A DNA stretch of 64,000 nucleotides from M0103 sp040386155 (GCA_040386155.1 JAZKFZ010000003.1:744001-808000); one strand, 5' to 3'; numbered from the stretch's first letter, positions 52,431 to 62,294 are shown. Notes: a model not told the origin generated them from the sequence alone. Numbers and translations: made by a program.

Positions 52431-54914
52431 ATGAAAAGTTCCTTATTTTCCATAGTTTTTTTTTTCGTAGTTGCAAATGTAGCAATAGCTCAATGCCCCA
52501 CATGCGGTAATGGAGCAATTGATGTAGGCGAAACAACTGCGAACTGTCCGCAAGACATTGCACACGATGCAACTTGTACGAGTCCGTGTGGCCAACCCAC
52601 AGCTGCCGAAAGTACTGCTGGCTTGAGAACCTCTGAAGATTTTACAGGAACTACCACTTTTTCTTCGGCTGGACTTCCAGCTGGTTGGGCATTTGCTTCA
52701 GGACCAACTGCTACAACAGCAGGAACATTAGCTGCTGCAGGAGTGGATGCTTATGGCGCCAAAGCTGGACTCATACAGCCAAATTGTGGGGGAAGTTGTG
52801 CTGCAACCAATGGGTTTTGCATTGGAAATATTGCTAATATCCAAGCAGTTGGCGGTGGCGGTACGGGTGGAAAATTGGGTGCAAACTTTGATGGAAGAGC
52901 AAATATAAATCAAAACCTTAGTTATGCCGTGTTAAGAGGGCAAGGCAATCCAACACTTGTCTCCCCTACCTATAACGTTTCTGCTGTTCAGGGCTTTAAA
53001 ATTCAATTTTGGATGTCAGCTTCTGAATCTAGCTGCGGACAAACCAATGGCTGGGGAAGTTGTGTCGGTAATACGGTATTTTTAGATTTCTCATCGAATG
53101 GTGGAACCACTTGGACGCAAATCATGCAGATGAACACAAGTTCCACAAATTCAGACATGTGTACCAATAATTCTACCAACACATTGTGGCTCTCTGAAGG
53201 AAGATGGGGACGTGTTTGTTTAACGGTCTTTAGAACGGCGGCAGCCACTGGAAATTATTATTCAGCTGCAGGTGCTGGTACCGCTGCCTCTGGAATAATG
53301 GTAAATGGAACTTATTTTACTGCCAACTTTAAATACAGAATTCGATATGCACAAACAGCATCTTGTACTGCAGGCATAACTGCAACAAATCCTGGCCGAT
53401 ATCTTGCTATTGATTATCCGGTTTTTACCTCCGGCAACCAAATGATTCCTTGCGGAATTTCATTTTCAAATATGTGTGGATACGGCTTAGATGGAAACGA
53501 TGATGGCGTTGGCTCTTCTACACTTACCACTAATTCTATTGTTTATAGCACAGTTAAAAGTAGTGTCAATCAGGCGGAACGCGGTGTGGAAATATTTAAT
53601 TCTCAAAATTCTGTATTTGCTAACCAAAACCTCACAGGCTCAAATTTTACTACAAACTTTGACCTCTGTAATCCTGAAGGTGGCGACCAACAATGTATCG
53701 ATTGGCAATCCAACAACAACGCTTACTTCGCTGTTTATGAATGTATCGCTGATTGGGAAGCTGGTACTGGTGGTGGCATAGGTGGAATTAATGTTCAATA
53801 TTACAAAGGAACAACTCCCCAATCCGTAGGGATGAGTAAAGTAACAGCAGTTGGAAAAACGGCATTAATTGGTTGGCGATATTCAGCCAATCGCTTTGTA
53901 AGTTGTGGGAGCACTAGTGACCTAAATCCAGGTTGTAATGGGTATTCATTTCTAAGTGGTAGTTTGCCAAATCAATTTAACAGAGGATTTTATGGATTAG
54001 CAACAAATAATACAGGTCAATCTTGGGCATATTACGGTGCAACTTCCTGCAGTCATTATTTCAGAGGACCCAACTTTTCTCCCATTGCTGTTCCAAATGA
54101 GGTAAATGTAGGTTCTAATTTTTTAGTGTGTGATCCCCCAGATCTATTTTTCGAAGCAGATGTAGATTTTTGTTCAACAAGTACTGGCTTTACAGGAAGT
54201 GCTTCGGCCACCGTTACTGGGCCTGGAGGTTTCTCTGAAACAATCTCCGCAGGAAATGTCGGAACAACAGCAATAACAACCCCAGGAGATTACACCATTA
54301 CCGCTTCGGTGCCGACAACGCCAACGAAATGTCTAGATTGTGGGCGTTCTGTATGCGTAACCGTTACGCAAGCCGACATTGACAATTGTATCGCACTTCC
54401 CGTTGTATTGGAAAAACTAACAGGTGCTTTTGTTGATGATCACGTGCAATTAGATTGGTCTACCCAAAGTGAACAGCATAGTGCTCATTTTGAAATTCAA
54501 CGGTCTGAAACTGGTGAAAACTTTCTTCCCATTGGCATAGAACCAGCAGCAGGAAATAGCGACAGTAAAAAATTCTATCAATTTACAGATCTTGCTCCTT
54601 TGCCACTTACCTCCTACTATCGCTTAAAAATGGTGGATACCGATGGGAAAAGCAAAATTTCAAACGTCATTGCGGTACATCCAAATTCAAAAACCATTCA
54701 AGTGATTCCAAATCCATCAAATGGGCGTTTTGAAATCATTCATCTTCAAGGGCTAAGCGCTATCCAACTTGCGGACTTGCAAGGCACTGTGATTTTTGAA
54801 AGTCAAACCAACAAAAGCAGCTACCAAATTGATCAAATTATTGAATCCGGAATTTACATTCTTAAGGTAGATTCGCAGTTGGGGTCTCAGATGGTTCGAT
54901 TGATTATTGAGTAG
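52431..54914 (+). CDS. T9SS-secreted protein, cysteine-rich N-terminus, function unknown
   Basis: 827 residues. A signal peptide (1-20, ending in AIAQC) is followed by a cysteine-rich start (CPTCGNGAIDVGETTANCPQD), a pattern shared by several Bacteroidota surface proteins. Residues about 70-350 look like a jelly-roll or Reelin-like beta domain with many cysteines (SGPTATTAGTLAAAGVDAYGAKAGLI..., IQFWMSASESSCG). The rest contains beta-sandwich segments. The end (IQVIPNPSNGRFEIIHL...GIYILKVDSQLGSQMVRLIIE) is a T9SS type A sorting domain, preceded by a fibronectin-like segment (VQLDWSTQSEQHSAHFEIQRS). It should be exposed on the surface. No enzymatic motif is visible. Confidence 0.88.
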   Translation: MKSSLFSIVFFFVVANVAIAQCPTCGNGAIDVGETTANCPQDIAHDATCTSPCGQPTAAESTAGLRTSEDFTGTTTFSSAGLPAGWAFASGPTATTAGTLAAAGVDAYGAKAGLIQPNCGGSCAATNGFCIGNIANIQAVGGGGTGGKLGANFDGRANINQNLSYAVLRGQGNPTLVSPTYNVSAVQGFKIQFWMSASESSCGQTNGWGSCVGNTVFLDFSSNGGTTWTQIMQMNTSSTNSDMCTNNSTNTLWLSEGRWGRVCLTVFRTAAATGNYYSAAGAGTAASGIMVNGTYFTANFKYRIRYAQTASCTAGITATNPGRYLAIDYPVFTSGNQMIPCGISFSNMCGYGLDGNDDGVGSSTLTTNSIVYSTVKSSVNQAERGVEIFNSQNSVFANQNLTGSNFTTNFDLCNPEGGDQQCIDWQSNNNAYFAVYECIADWEAGTGGGIGGINVQYYKGTTPQSVGMSKVTAVGKTALIGWRYSANRFVSCGSTSDLNPGCNGYSFLSGSLPNQFNRGFYGLATNNTGQSWAYYGATSCSHYFRGPNFSPIAVPNEVNVGSNFLVCDPPDLFFEADVDFCSTSTGFTGSASATVTGPGGFSETISAGNVGTTAITTPGDYTITASVPTTPTKCLDCGRSVCVTVTQADIDNCIALPVVLEKLTGAFVDDHVQLDWSTQSEQHSAHFEIQRSETGENFLPIGIEPAAGNSDSKKFYQFTDLAPLPLTSYYRLKMVDTDGKSKISNVIAVHPNSKTIQVIPNPSNGRFEIIHLQGLSAIQLADLQGTVIFESQTNKSSYQIDQIIESGIYILKVDSQLGSQMVRLIIE

Positions 54915-54942
54915 TTCTGTGCGTTTTCCACTGCGCTCTCAA

Positions 54943-55566
54943 TTATACTATTGAATGCTTTGACACGTCGAAACAAACAATTACTGCGAGTGGCAAGTCA
55001 TCAAACACAAACGGAAACGATCCTTCAGCGCGTACAAAACCAAATTTTTTGTAATAGCGTTCCAATTCCAAAGAACAGGAGCCAAATCCGGCATCAAAAC
55101 CATTCTCAGTGATACAATGATGGAGAAACGAACTATAAAGATCTTTTAATATTCCTCCGCCTTTTCTGAACGAGGGGTCTATTGCAAGTTTCCCCACCTC
55201 ACCAATTTTTTTTCCTTCCAACGTCTTGACAAATGTTTCAGTCCAACGAGTATCTGGGTAATAATTTTGGAAGGGAAAAACATGTTCTTTTTTGACAATC
55301 AAAATGTTTTGAGTCTCTTGTATCTCCTTTACCCAGTCTGTAAAATGATTTTCATGAGGGGTAGTCATTCGAATATAGGCAATTGGAACTCCTTCGCAAA
55401 AAGCACCAAAATGAATGGCATTGAAATCATACCAATTGATGTCGAAGGTTGAAGTTGGATCCACCATTTTACACAACTCGGGATCGTGTGAATAGACCTT
55501 ATGACGCAATTGAAAAAGCGATGCTAATTCATCCAAAGATTTAGGTTCTCGGTATTCGATGTTCAC
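54943..55566 (-). CDS. GNAT acyltransferase, LuxI/N-acyl amino acid synthase-like
   Basis: 207 residues. The N-terminus (SLDELASLFQLRHKVYSHDPEL) with the LR-x-VY pattern and the following HFGAFCEGVPIAYIRMT and IGEVGKLAIDPSFRKGGGILKDLYSSFLHHCI resemble the GNAT subgroup that includes autoinducer synthases and N-acyl amino acid synthases. The acetyl/acyl-CoA loop is RKGGGI in place of the usual Q/R-x-x-G-x-G/A. The C-terminal YYKKFGFVRAEGS is the typical GNAT tail. The substrate cannot be predicted. It is convergent with the T9SS gene and is not next to a LuxR-type receptor, so a signalling role is only a possibility. Confidence 0.78.
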   Translation of the reverse strand: MNIEYREPKSLDELASLFQLRHKVYSHDPELCKMVDPTSTFDINWYDFNAIHFGAFCEGVPIAYIRMTTPHENHFTDWVKEIQETQNILIVKKEHVFPFQNYYPDTRWTETFVKTLEGKKIGEVGKLAIDPSFRKGGGILKDLYSSFLHHCITENGFDAGFGSCSLELERYYKKFGFVRAEGSFPFVFDDLPLAVIVCFDVSKHSIV

Positions 55567-55658
55567 GAAGATGAAAGTAATTATAATTTTTATAAATGCA
55601 TCAGTCTCGCCGATTGGAAGAAACTTTCTGCGATTGATTGCTCAAAAATTTTCTCTCC

Positions 55659-55687
55659 AAAAAAAAAAGCATCCAATAGTTGGATGC
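55659..55687 (-). terminator. Intrinsic terminator of the 228-residue T9SS gene
   Basis: Read on the minus strand, GCATCCA pairs perfectly with TGGATGC across a 5-nt loop and runs into a long T tract. It lies 26 bp past the stop codon. Confidence 0.9.
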
Positions 55688-55712
55688 CTTTCTCAAATCT
55701 TAAGTGCTGATC

Positions 55713-56399
55713 TTATTTTTTCACAAACTTCGTGCTTTTTCCAGATGCAGCATCAACAACGAAATAAATACCATTGTTTAATGTTGAAATATCAAGTACT
55801 TTAAAAGAAGTAACTTCTTCTTGCATTACTGATGCACCAACAACATCTACTACATTCACGGTTGTAGGCTCAGTCACTGCGATGGTAATTTGGTCACCAG
55901 CAGGATTTGGATACAAAGAAATTGCATTTTGAGTCAATTCATACACACCATTCGTTGAAGCATCAACTGTTAAGGTGTAATCTAGTGTAGTAGGAAAATC
56001 ACCAAGACTAGTTGTAGCTGTTACTGCAAAAGAAACTACTGCATCTACTTCCGCAGTTGTTGGTGTTCCAGAAATTTCAATACATCCACTTGAACCTCCA
56101 GCGATCATTCCGTTAGCAGGGTTTGTTGTGTATGTTAAGCCATCTGGCAAGGTTGCATTATCTATTGCTACAACAGAAATTGTAGCAAATCCTCCACCAG
56201 CAGAAGTTCCAACAGAAACTTGAATAACAGTAGAATAAGCTGAACCTTGAGTAGCAACAGGCAATGCTGTTCCTGCATCTGGAACTGAACAAAATCCTAA
56301 ATTAGGATCAGGTGTACATGAAGTGGTGATCACACATTGTGCATTGGCAGAAGTAAATCCGATTAACACAGTTGCGATTGCGAGTAATTGTTTTTTCAT
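55713..56399 (-). CDS. Small T9SS-secreted protein with a putative Ig-like domain
   Basis: 228 residues. The signal peptide (1-20, ending in ANAQC) is followed by a short cysteine-bearing segment (VITTSCTPDPNLGFC) and an Ig-like domain of the putative-Ig type (about 45-150: LPVATQGSAYSTVIQVSV...LPDGLTYTTNPANGMIAGGSSGCIEISGTPTTA). The C-terminal T9SS sorting domain is ISLYPNPAGDQITI...NNGIYFVVDAASGKSTKFVKK. No catalytic motif is present. It is probably a surface or cargo protein. It stands alone with its own terminator. Confidence 0.88.
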   Translation of the reverse strand: MKKQLLAIATVLIGFTSANAQCVITTSCTPDPNLGFCSVPDAGTALPVATQGSAYSTVIQVSVGTSAGGGFATISVVAIDNATLPDGLTYTTNPANGMIAGGSSGCIEISGTPTTAEVDAVVSFAVTATTSLGDFPTTLDYTLTVDASTNGVYELTQNAISLYPNPAGDQITIAVTEPTTVNVVDVVGASVMQEEVTSFKVLDISTLNNGIYFVVDAASGKSTKFVKK

Positions 56400-56555
56400 A
56401 CGGTTGATTTTAAAAAATTAATAAATAAAATTAATTCAAAGTGAGCAAAAAAGTCTTTGCTGCTCTGAGTTGTAGGTTTAAGGTAGTAAAGTTAGTAACT
56501 TTTACTTTACTAAACCAATTTTACAATTCAAAAATTAAACAAAAAGATTTCTCAT

Positions 56556-56563
56556 TATCTTCG
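56556..56563 (+). promoter_or_regulatory. Candidate -7 box TATCTTCG before the VOC gene
   Basis: One mismatch to TAnnTTTG, 17 nt before the ATG at 56580; no -33 box recognised. Confidence 0.35.
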
Positions 56564-56579
56564 CAAAAAAAAATCTACA

Positions 56580-57647
56580 ATGTCAAAAGTTATCTGTGGT
56601 ATTCAGCAAATGGGAATTGGTGTTCCTGACGTGCAAGAAATTTGGAAATGGTATCGAAAATTTTTCGGTGTTAATGTGCGCGTTTTCGAAGAGGCTGCAG
56701 AAGCGCCATTGATGACAATCTATACTGGCGACAAAGTTCAGGCGCGCACTGCAACGCTTGCACTGAGCATGGAAGGTGGTGGTGGATTTGAAATTTGGCA
56801 ATACACTAGTAGAAATACTGAGAAAGCTAGTTTTGAAATTCAAGCAGGTGATCATGGCTTGTACATTTGTAAAGTGAAATCGCGTGATGTGAAAGCTTCA
56901 TTCGATTTTTTCAAGTCAAATGGCGCAAACATTATTGGTGAATTGCAAACCCTACCCAATGGAAAAGCTACTTTTTATGTAAAAGATCCCAACGATAATG
57001 TTTTTCAGATTATTGAGGGTCGAGGCTTCTTTAAAAATACAAATCACCCTTCAAAATGTGGCGGTCCAGCTGGAACAATTATCGGTGTAAGTAATATTGA
57101 AGCATCGTTAAAACTATACCAAGACATTTTGGGATACGAAACAATTGAATACGACCAAACTGGCACATTTGACGATTTAGCGCAATTGCCAGGTGGCACT
57201 GGACAATTTAGACGTGTTCTATTAACCCACAGAGCAGAGCGTCAAGGTCCTTTTTCAGCATTGTTAGGTCCAACAGAAATAGAATTAATTCAAGCGATCG
57301 ATAGAACAGATTGTCGCAAAATATTTGAAAATAGGTATTGGGGAGATTGGGGCTTCATTCACCTTTGTTTCGATATTCAAGGAATGAAAGATTTACAAAA
57401 AGAATGTGAATCCAAAGGCTTTCCATTTACGGTAGATAGTGCTGATACCTTCGACATGGGAGAAGCGGGTGGACATTTTTCTTATATTGTGGATCCCGAT
57501 GGCACATGGATCGAATTTGTGGAAACACATAAAGTACCTGTGATGAAGAAATTTGGTTGGTACATCAACCTAAAGAACAGAAAACGTGGCAAACGATTGC
57601 CAAATTGGATGATTGGTGCCATGGGACTCAATAAAGTTAAAGATTAG
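56580..57647 (+). CDS. Double VOC (glyoxalase/dioxygenase superfamily) protein
   Basis: 355 residues with two vicinal-oxygen-chelate modules. The first (about 5-145) begins with QMGIGVPDVQEIWKWYRKFFG and ends in FYVKDPNDNVFQIIE. The second (about 160-320) has GVSNIEASLKLYQDILGYETIEYD, HLCFDI and GHFSYIVDPDGTWIEFVETHKV. The H...E positions that bind a metal are present in the second module (HLCFD, EFVE) and partly in the first. The two-module layout matches extradiol-type dioxygenases and 4-hydroxyphenylpyruvate dioxygenase-like proteins, but no specific substrate can be named. It stands alone with a weak promoter. Confidence 0.82.
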   Translation: MSKVICGIQQMGIGVPDVQEIWKWYRKFFGVNVRVFEEAAEAPLMTIYTGDKVQARTATLALSMEGGGGFEIWQYTSRNTEKASFEIQAGDHGLYICKVKSRDVKASFDFFKSNGANIIGELQTLPNGKATFYVKDPNDNVFQIIEGRGFFKNTNHPSKCGGPAGTIIGVSNIEASLKLYQDILGYETIEYDQTGTFDDLAQLPGGTGQFRRVLLTHRAERQGPFSALLGPTEIELIQAIDRTDCRKIFENRYWGDWGFIHLCFDIQGMKDLQKECESKGFPFTVDSADTFDMGEAGGHFSYIVDPDGTWIEFVETHKVPVMKKFGWYINLKNRKRGKRLPNWMIGAMGLNKVKD

Positions 57648-57712
57648 GGAAGTCATAGAGCAATCTGTAACTTTCGTTGATTAAACACCCTTTTATATCG
57701 AAGATATTATCT

Positions 57713-57720
57713 TATCTTTG
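57713..57720 (+). promoter_or_regulatory. Candidate -7 box TATCTTTG before the DUF4249-like gene
   Basis: Exact TAnnTTTG match 19 nt before the ATG at 57740, with T-rich sequence at the -33 position but no TTTG. Confidence 0.5.
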
Positions 57721-57739
57721 AAAATTGAAACGCATCGAA

Positions 57740-58828
57740 ATGAAATATTTATTTGGACTTATTGCAATTACTAGTGTTTTACTTACTTCGTGCAACGAAG
57801 AAGTTGATTTAACTGGTGATTTTAAAGAAACTGTTGTTGTACATGGCGTATTAGATCAATCAGATTCGATCCACTACATTAAAATCAACAGAGCATTTAT
57901 TGGTCCTGGTAATGCCTTAGAATTTGCACAAATTCCAGATTCATCTTACTTCACAGATCTTGTTGCAACAGTTACTGAATTGGTAAACGGTTCGCAAACA
58001 CGTCAATGGATTTTAAGAGATACCTTGGTGGATAACAAAGATACCAACGGTGTTTTTTTCGCACCAACCCAAAAATTGTACTACTTTCAAACCATCACTA
58101 CCGCAGATTTAAATCCGAATGCAACGTACAAATTAAACATCAACGTTAGTAATGGAAAATACATTGTAAATGGAACAACGGAGTTAGTGAGTGGGATTAC
58201 TTCTCCCATTTCATCTCAAAACTTCTCATTTAAATTTTCTGACAACCCAGGTTCGTACATCAATCAAGGAGTCACAGCTTCAAATTCTGGAAATTCACAC
58301 ATCCTAGCTGCAAAATTATTCATCAATTATTATGAATACATTGGTGCCGATTCCACACTAAAAACAGTGCCTTGGAGCTTAGGAGAAGCGGAAGTAGAAG
58401 AAAATGAAGCTAAAACGTTCACTGCTGTTGGTCAAACATTTTACAATCTTGTGAAAGCAAGCGTAACAAACAATCCTTCCATCACGAAGCGTAGATTTGA
58501 AAACCTTACCTTACAATTGACTGGCGGAGCTGAAGAATTAGCAAATTACATTTCAGTGAATGAACCAAGTTCAACCTTAGCGCAAAGTAAACCAACGTAC
58601 ACAAATCTTGAAATCTCTGGCACTAGTGAAGGTCGTGTGTTGGGAATTTTCTCAGCGCGACAAACACTTACGTATGTTCGTAAGTTTTACCTAGGACCAG
58701 GACTAGCTTTTATTCGTTCGCTTGATAAAAAATCAACGAGAGAATTATCGATAGGTCCAATTACTGGAACGTACTTATTCTGCAGTGATCACGTCGCAGA
58801 CAATACTGAAACTTGGTACTGTAACTAA
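57740..58828 (+). CDS. DUF4249-like lipoprotein
   Basis: 362 residues from the ATG at 57740; an in-frame TTG five codons upstream is less likely because it places charged residues before the signal. The signal MKYLFGLIAITSVLLTSC is a lipobox with C18. The mature part (VVVHGVLDQSDSIHYIKINRAFIGPGNALEFAQIPDSSYFTDLVATVTEL) shows the pattern of the DUF4249 family, beta-rich lipoproteins of Bacteroidota that often sit next to TonB-dependent receptors; none is seen here. The protein is expected on the outer membrane. The priA gene follows after 2 bp, so the two are co-transcribed. Confidence 0.72.
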   Translation: MKYLFGLIAITSVLLTSCNEEVDLTGDFKETVVVHGVLDQSDSIHYIKINRAFIGPGNALEFAQIPDSSYFTDLVATVTELVNGSQTRQWILRDTLVDNKDTNGVFFAPTQKLYYFQTITTADLNPNATYKLNINVSNGKYIVNGTTELVSGITSPISSQNFSFKFSDNPGSYINQGVTASNSGNSHILAAKLFINYYEYIGADSTLKTVPWSLGEAEVEENEAKTFTAVGQTFYNLVKASVTNNPSITKRRFENLTLQLTGGAEELANYISVNEPSSTLAQSKPTYTNLEISGTSEGRVLGIFSARQTLTYVRKFYLGPGLAFIRSLDKKSTRELSIGPITGTYLFCSDHVADNTETWYCN

Positions 58829-58830
58829 AA

Positions 58831-61314
58831 ATGTCTGAACGTTTAACACTTTTTGTTGACGTCATACTCCCTGTTCCTATTCATCAGGAATTTACGTATC
58901 GTGTCCCTTTCGAATTAAACGACCATGTTCAAATTGGCGTTCGAGTGGTGGTTCCTTTTGGAAAATCGAAACTTCAAACCGGTATCGTTACTAAAATTCA
59001 TGAAATAGTTCCCTCCAATTATCAAACGCGATTTGTAGAGCATATCTTGGATGAGCAGCCAATTGTTACAGCGACTCAACTAAAATTTTGGTCGTGGATT
59101 GCCTCGTACTACATGTCTGCCATTGGTGATGTCATGAATGTTGCGCTCCCTTCTAATTTCAAGCTGGCAAGTGAAAGTGTAATTGTACTTCACCCCGATT
59201 TTGAAGAAGAAAGAACATCATTGTCAGAGCGCGAACGTCAAATTATAGAAGCGCTTGAAATTCATGAAAGTATCGATCTAAAAACAGTTGCGGAAATTCT
59301 GAACATCAAAACAATTCACCCCATCATAAAATCGATGATGGATCGAAGAATTGTGCTTTCGATTGAAGAATTGAATCAAAAGTTTACGCCAAAAACAAAA
59401 CTCTTTGTTGAAATAGCACCTGCTTTTAGAAATGATGATGAATTGCAAGATACGCTTACTCGACTTGAGCATAATAAGGCAAGTTACAAGCAGTTTGAAG
59501 CTTTAATGATTTTACTGCGCGAAGCAGCATTTCAAGAAAACAAGCTGATTCCAGTGGAAAAAAATCGCTTAATTGATGCTGGAGTTTCCACCTCTACTTT
59601 AAGTTCCTTGCAAAAGAAGGGAATCATCACCATGGAGCGCTACCAAATCGGTCGCTTCGATGAGATGACCGCTGCAAGTAATGGTTTCAAACCTCTTTCT
59701 GAAGCGCAAAATGAGGCACTACAAGAATTAAGAGCTTCCATGGAAGAATTTACCACTACGCTATTCCATGGCGTAACAGGTTCAGGTAAAACGGAAGTCT
59801 ACGCACAATTAATTCAAGAGCAACTCGATAATGGCAAGCAAGTACTTTTTCTATTGCCAGAGATCGCACTAACAACGCAACTTATTCAGCGACTTTCACT
59901 CTATTTTGGAGAACAAATTGGCGTCTACCATTCAAAGTTCAACCAAAATGAACGTGTAGAGATTTGGAACCACGTCTTAAATAACGATCCCAATAAATTT
60001 AGAATTATTCTTGGCGCTCGTTCATCGATTTTTCTTCCCTATCAAAATTTGGGATTAATTATCGTCGATGAAGAACACGAAGGCTCTTTCAAACAGTTTG
60101 ACCCCTCTCCTCGCTACAACGCACGCGATGCAGCTATTGTACTCGCCCATTTGACCAAAGCAAAAGTAATTTTAGGTTCTGCAACGCCATCCATTGAAAG
60201 CTACTACAATGCAAAAAGCGGCAAATTTGGATTGGTAGAGCTCAACATTCGTTTTGGAAATATTTCATTGCCTGAAGTATTTATTGCTGATGTAAAACTG
60301 GAGCGGAAGCAAAAGAAAATGAGTTCGCATTTTACCTCCATGCTACTCGATGAAATGAAAGTTGCTTTGGAAAAAGATGAACAAATCATTCTATTTCAAA
60401 ATAGAAGGGGTTATACGCCACTCTGGTCTTGTGAAGTCTGTGATTGGGTGCCTAAATGTTCTAACTGCGATGTGAGTTTAACGTATCACAAATTCTCTAA
60501 TCAGCTAAAATGTCACTACTGTGGTTTTATTGCTGCCCCGATGGGATCATGCGGACAGTGTGGAAGCAATCGCTTGAATATGCTAGGTTTTGGTACCGAA
60601 AAAATTGAAGATGAATTGCAATTGCTTTTCCCTGATAAAGTGATCAAGCGCTTGGATTTTGACAGTACTCGCTCGAAAAATGCCTACGAAACCATCCTCA
60701 ACGACTTTGGAGATCGAAAAACACACATTTTGGTAGGTACTCAAATGATTACCAAAGGATTGGACTTTGATAATGTAAGTTTAGTAGGTGTGCTTGATGC
60801 TGATCAAATGTTGAATAGAGTGGATTTTAGAGCGTTTGAGAAATCATTTCAAATGATGACGCAAGTGAGCGGTCGAGCTGGAAGAAAGTTCAAACGTGGA
60901 AAAGTCGTTATTCAAACAGGAAATCCAGATAATTGGGTCATTCAAAAGGTGATTGAACATAATTTTGTCGATTTTTACCAGAATGAAATCCTTGAACGAA
61001 AGAATTTTTTCTATCCCCCATTTTATAAATTGGTGCAGTTCACGCTCAAACATCGCGACGAGCATGTGTTAGATGAGGCAGCAAACCAATTAGCTGCAGG
61101 TTTGAAAGCAGTTTTTAAAGAAAGAGTTTTGGGACCAGATTATCCTGTGGTTCGAAAAATAAATAACTTATTCTTGAAAACGATTCTAATAAAAATTGAA
61201 CGTGAGGCTCCGGATAAAAAAGTAAAGGAACGACTGCAATCCATCATCAATGAATTTTACAGCGTTCCTTTGCATAAATCGATTCGAATTTCAACAGATG
61301 TAGATCCTGTATAA
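58831..61314 (+). CDS. priA: Primosomal replication protein N' (PriA helicase)
   Basis: 827 residues. The N-terminal 3'-OH-binding domain has VDVILPVPIHQEFTYRVP and VGVRVVVPFG-like motifs. Walker A is LFHGVTGSGKTEVY (K320), the DEEH box is LIIVDEEHEGSFKQ, motif III is LGSATPSIES, and the zinc-binding insertion has eight cysteines (CEVCDWVPKCSNC ... CHYCGFIAAPMGSCGQC). The C-terminal helicase motifs include LVGTQMITKGLDFDNVSLVGVLDADQ and TQVSGRAGR. It restarts stalled forks by loading DnaB, encoded at 17 kb. Length is typical for Bacteroidota PriA. Confidence 0.96.
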   Translation: MSERLTLFVDVILPVPIHQEFTYRVPFELNDHVQIGVRVVVPFGKSKLQTGIVTKIHEIVPSNYQTRFVEHILDEQPIVTATQLKFWSWIASYYMSAIGDVMNVALPSNFKLASESVIVLHPDFEEERTSLSERERQIIEALEIHESIDLKTVAEILNIKTIHPIIKSMMDRRIVLSIEELNQKFTPKTKLFVEIAPAFRNDDELQDTLTRLEHNKASYKQFEALMILLREAAFQENKLIPVEKNRLIDAGVSTSTLSSLQKKGIITMERYQIGRFDEMTAASNGFKPLSEAQNEALQELRASMEEFTTTLFHGVTGSGKTEVYAQLIQEQLDNGKQVLFLLPEIALTTQLIQRLSLYFGEQIGVYHSKFNQNERVEIWNHVLNNDPNKFRIILGARSSIFLPYQNLGLIIVDEEHEGSFKQFDPSPRYNARDAAIVLAHLTKAKVILGSATPSIESYYNAKSGKFGLVELNIRFGNISLPEVFIADVKLERKQKKMSSHFTSMLLDEMKVALEKDEQIILFQNRRGYTPLWSCEVCDWVPKCSNCDVSLTYHKFSNQLKCHYCGFIAAPMGSCGQCGSNRLNMLGFGTEKIEDELQLLFPDKVIKRLDFDSTRSKNAYETILNDFGDRKTHILVGTQMITKGLDFDNVSLVGVLDADQMLNRVDFRAFEKSFQMMTQVSGRAGRKFKRGKVVIQTGNPDNWVIQKVIEHNFVDFYQNEILERKNFFYPPFYKLVQFTLKHRDEHVLDEAANQLAAGLKAVFKERVLGPDYPVVRKINNLFLKTILIKIEREAPDKKVKERLQSIINEFYSVPLHKSIRISTDVDPV

Positions 61315-61334
61315 AATCAGCTCAGGGTTCTCGC

Positions 61335-62204
61335 TTAACCTAGGTATGTTTTCAGCATCCGGCTTCGAGAAGTGTGCTTCATTCTTCGAATTGCTTTTTC
61401 TTTTATTTGTCGAACTCGTTCTCTTGTTAAATCAAACCGTTCTCCAATTTCTTCTAATGTAAGTGCTGATCTACCGCACAAACCATAATACAATTTCACA
61501 ACATCACTCTCTCGCTGTGTCAAGGTTGAAAGTGATCTTTCAATATCTTTTCTTAGGGAATCAACAACCAAACCTTTGTCGGGCTGCTGTTCTGTATCAT
61601 TCAACAGCACGTCGTACATACTTGAAGAAGAATCGTCTCCATCCACTAAAGGCGCATCCATGGATACATGTCGACCTGAATTATTCATTGACTGACGTAC
61701 ATCTTCTGGAGAAACTTCCAATAATTCTGCAAGTTCATCCACTGATGGTGGTCTTTCTAATTGCTGCTCTAACTCAGAATAAGCTTTATTTATTTTATTA
61801 ATCGTTCCAATTTTATTCAATGGCAAACGCACAATTCTAGCTTGTTCAGCCAAGGCCTGCAAAATTGATTGACGAATCCACCAAACTGCATAGGAGATAA
61901 ATTTGAAGCCACGGGTTTCATCAAAGCGTTCAGCAGCACGAATTAACCCAAGATTTCCCTCATTAATTAAATCTGGCAATGCCAAACCTTGATTTTGATA
62001 CTGTTTCGAAACTGAAACTACAAATCGAAGGTTGGCTCTGGTTAAGCGATCCAACGCTGCACGATCTCCTTGACGAATACGTCGAGCCAATTCAACTTCC
62101 TCTTCGGCAGTAATCAAATCAACACGTCCAATCTCTTGCAAATACTTGTCAAGTGAAGCTGTTTCACGATTGGTTACCTGCTTAGCAATCTTTAATTGTC
62201 TCAT
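61335..62204 (-). CDS. rpoD: Primary RNA polymerase sigma factor (RpoD/SigA, Bacteroidota type)
   Basis: 289 residues, shorter than proteobacterial RpoD because region 1.1 and the non-conserved insert are missing, as in the Bacteroidota primary sigma factor. Region 1.2 is TASLDKYLQEIGRVDLITAEEEVELARRI. Region 2 is LVSANLRFVVSVSKQYQNQGLALPDLINEGNLGL-like, followed by FKFISYAVWWIRQSILQAL with the -10-binding aromatic residues, region 3 at RLPLNKIGTINKI and region 4 at LTLEEIGERFDLTRERVRQIKEKAIRRM. It reads the TTTG-N19-TAnnTTTG promoters found in this window. It converges on priA. Confidence 0.96.
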   Translation of the reverse strand: MRQLKIAKQVTNRETASLDKYLQEIGRVDLITAEEEVELARRIRQGDRAALDRLTRANLRFVVSVSKQYQNQGLALPDLINEGNLGLIRAAERFDETRGFKFISYAVWWIRQSILQALAEQARIVRLPLNKIGTINKINKAYSELEQQLERPPSVDELAELLEVSPEDVRQSMNNSGRHVSMDAPLVDGDDSSSSMYDVLLNDTEQQPDKGLVVDSLRKDIERSLSTLTQRESDVVKLYYGLCGRSALTLEEIGERFDLTRERVRQIKEKAIRRMKHTSRSRMLKTYLG

Positions 62205-62286
62205 ATTGCAAAAATTTAGGTTTGTTGCTTTATAACATAACGTTTGAAAGTCGAAATGGTTGAGTGCTTTACGGAAGAAAAATGCA

Positions 62287-62294
62287 TATTTTTG
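62287..62294 (+). promoter_or_regulatory. Candidate upstream -7 box TATTTTTG
   Basis: Exact TAnnTTTG match, 6 nt before an ATG at 62301 that is in frame with the phosphatase. A second identical box follows at 62371, so this may be an alternative promoter. Confidence 0.35.
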
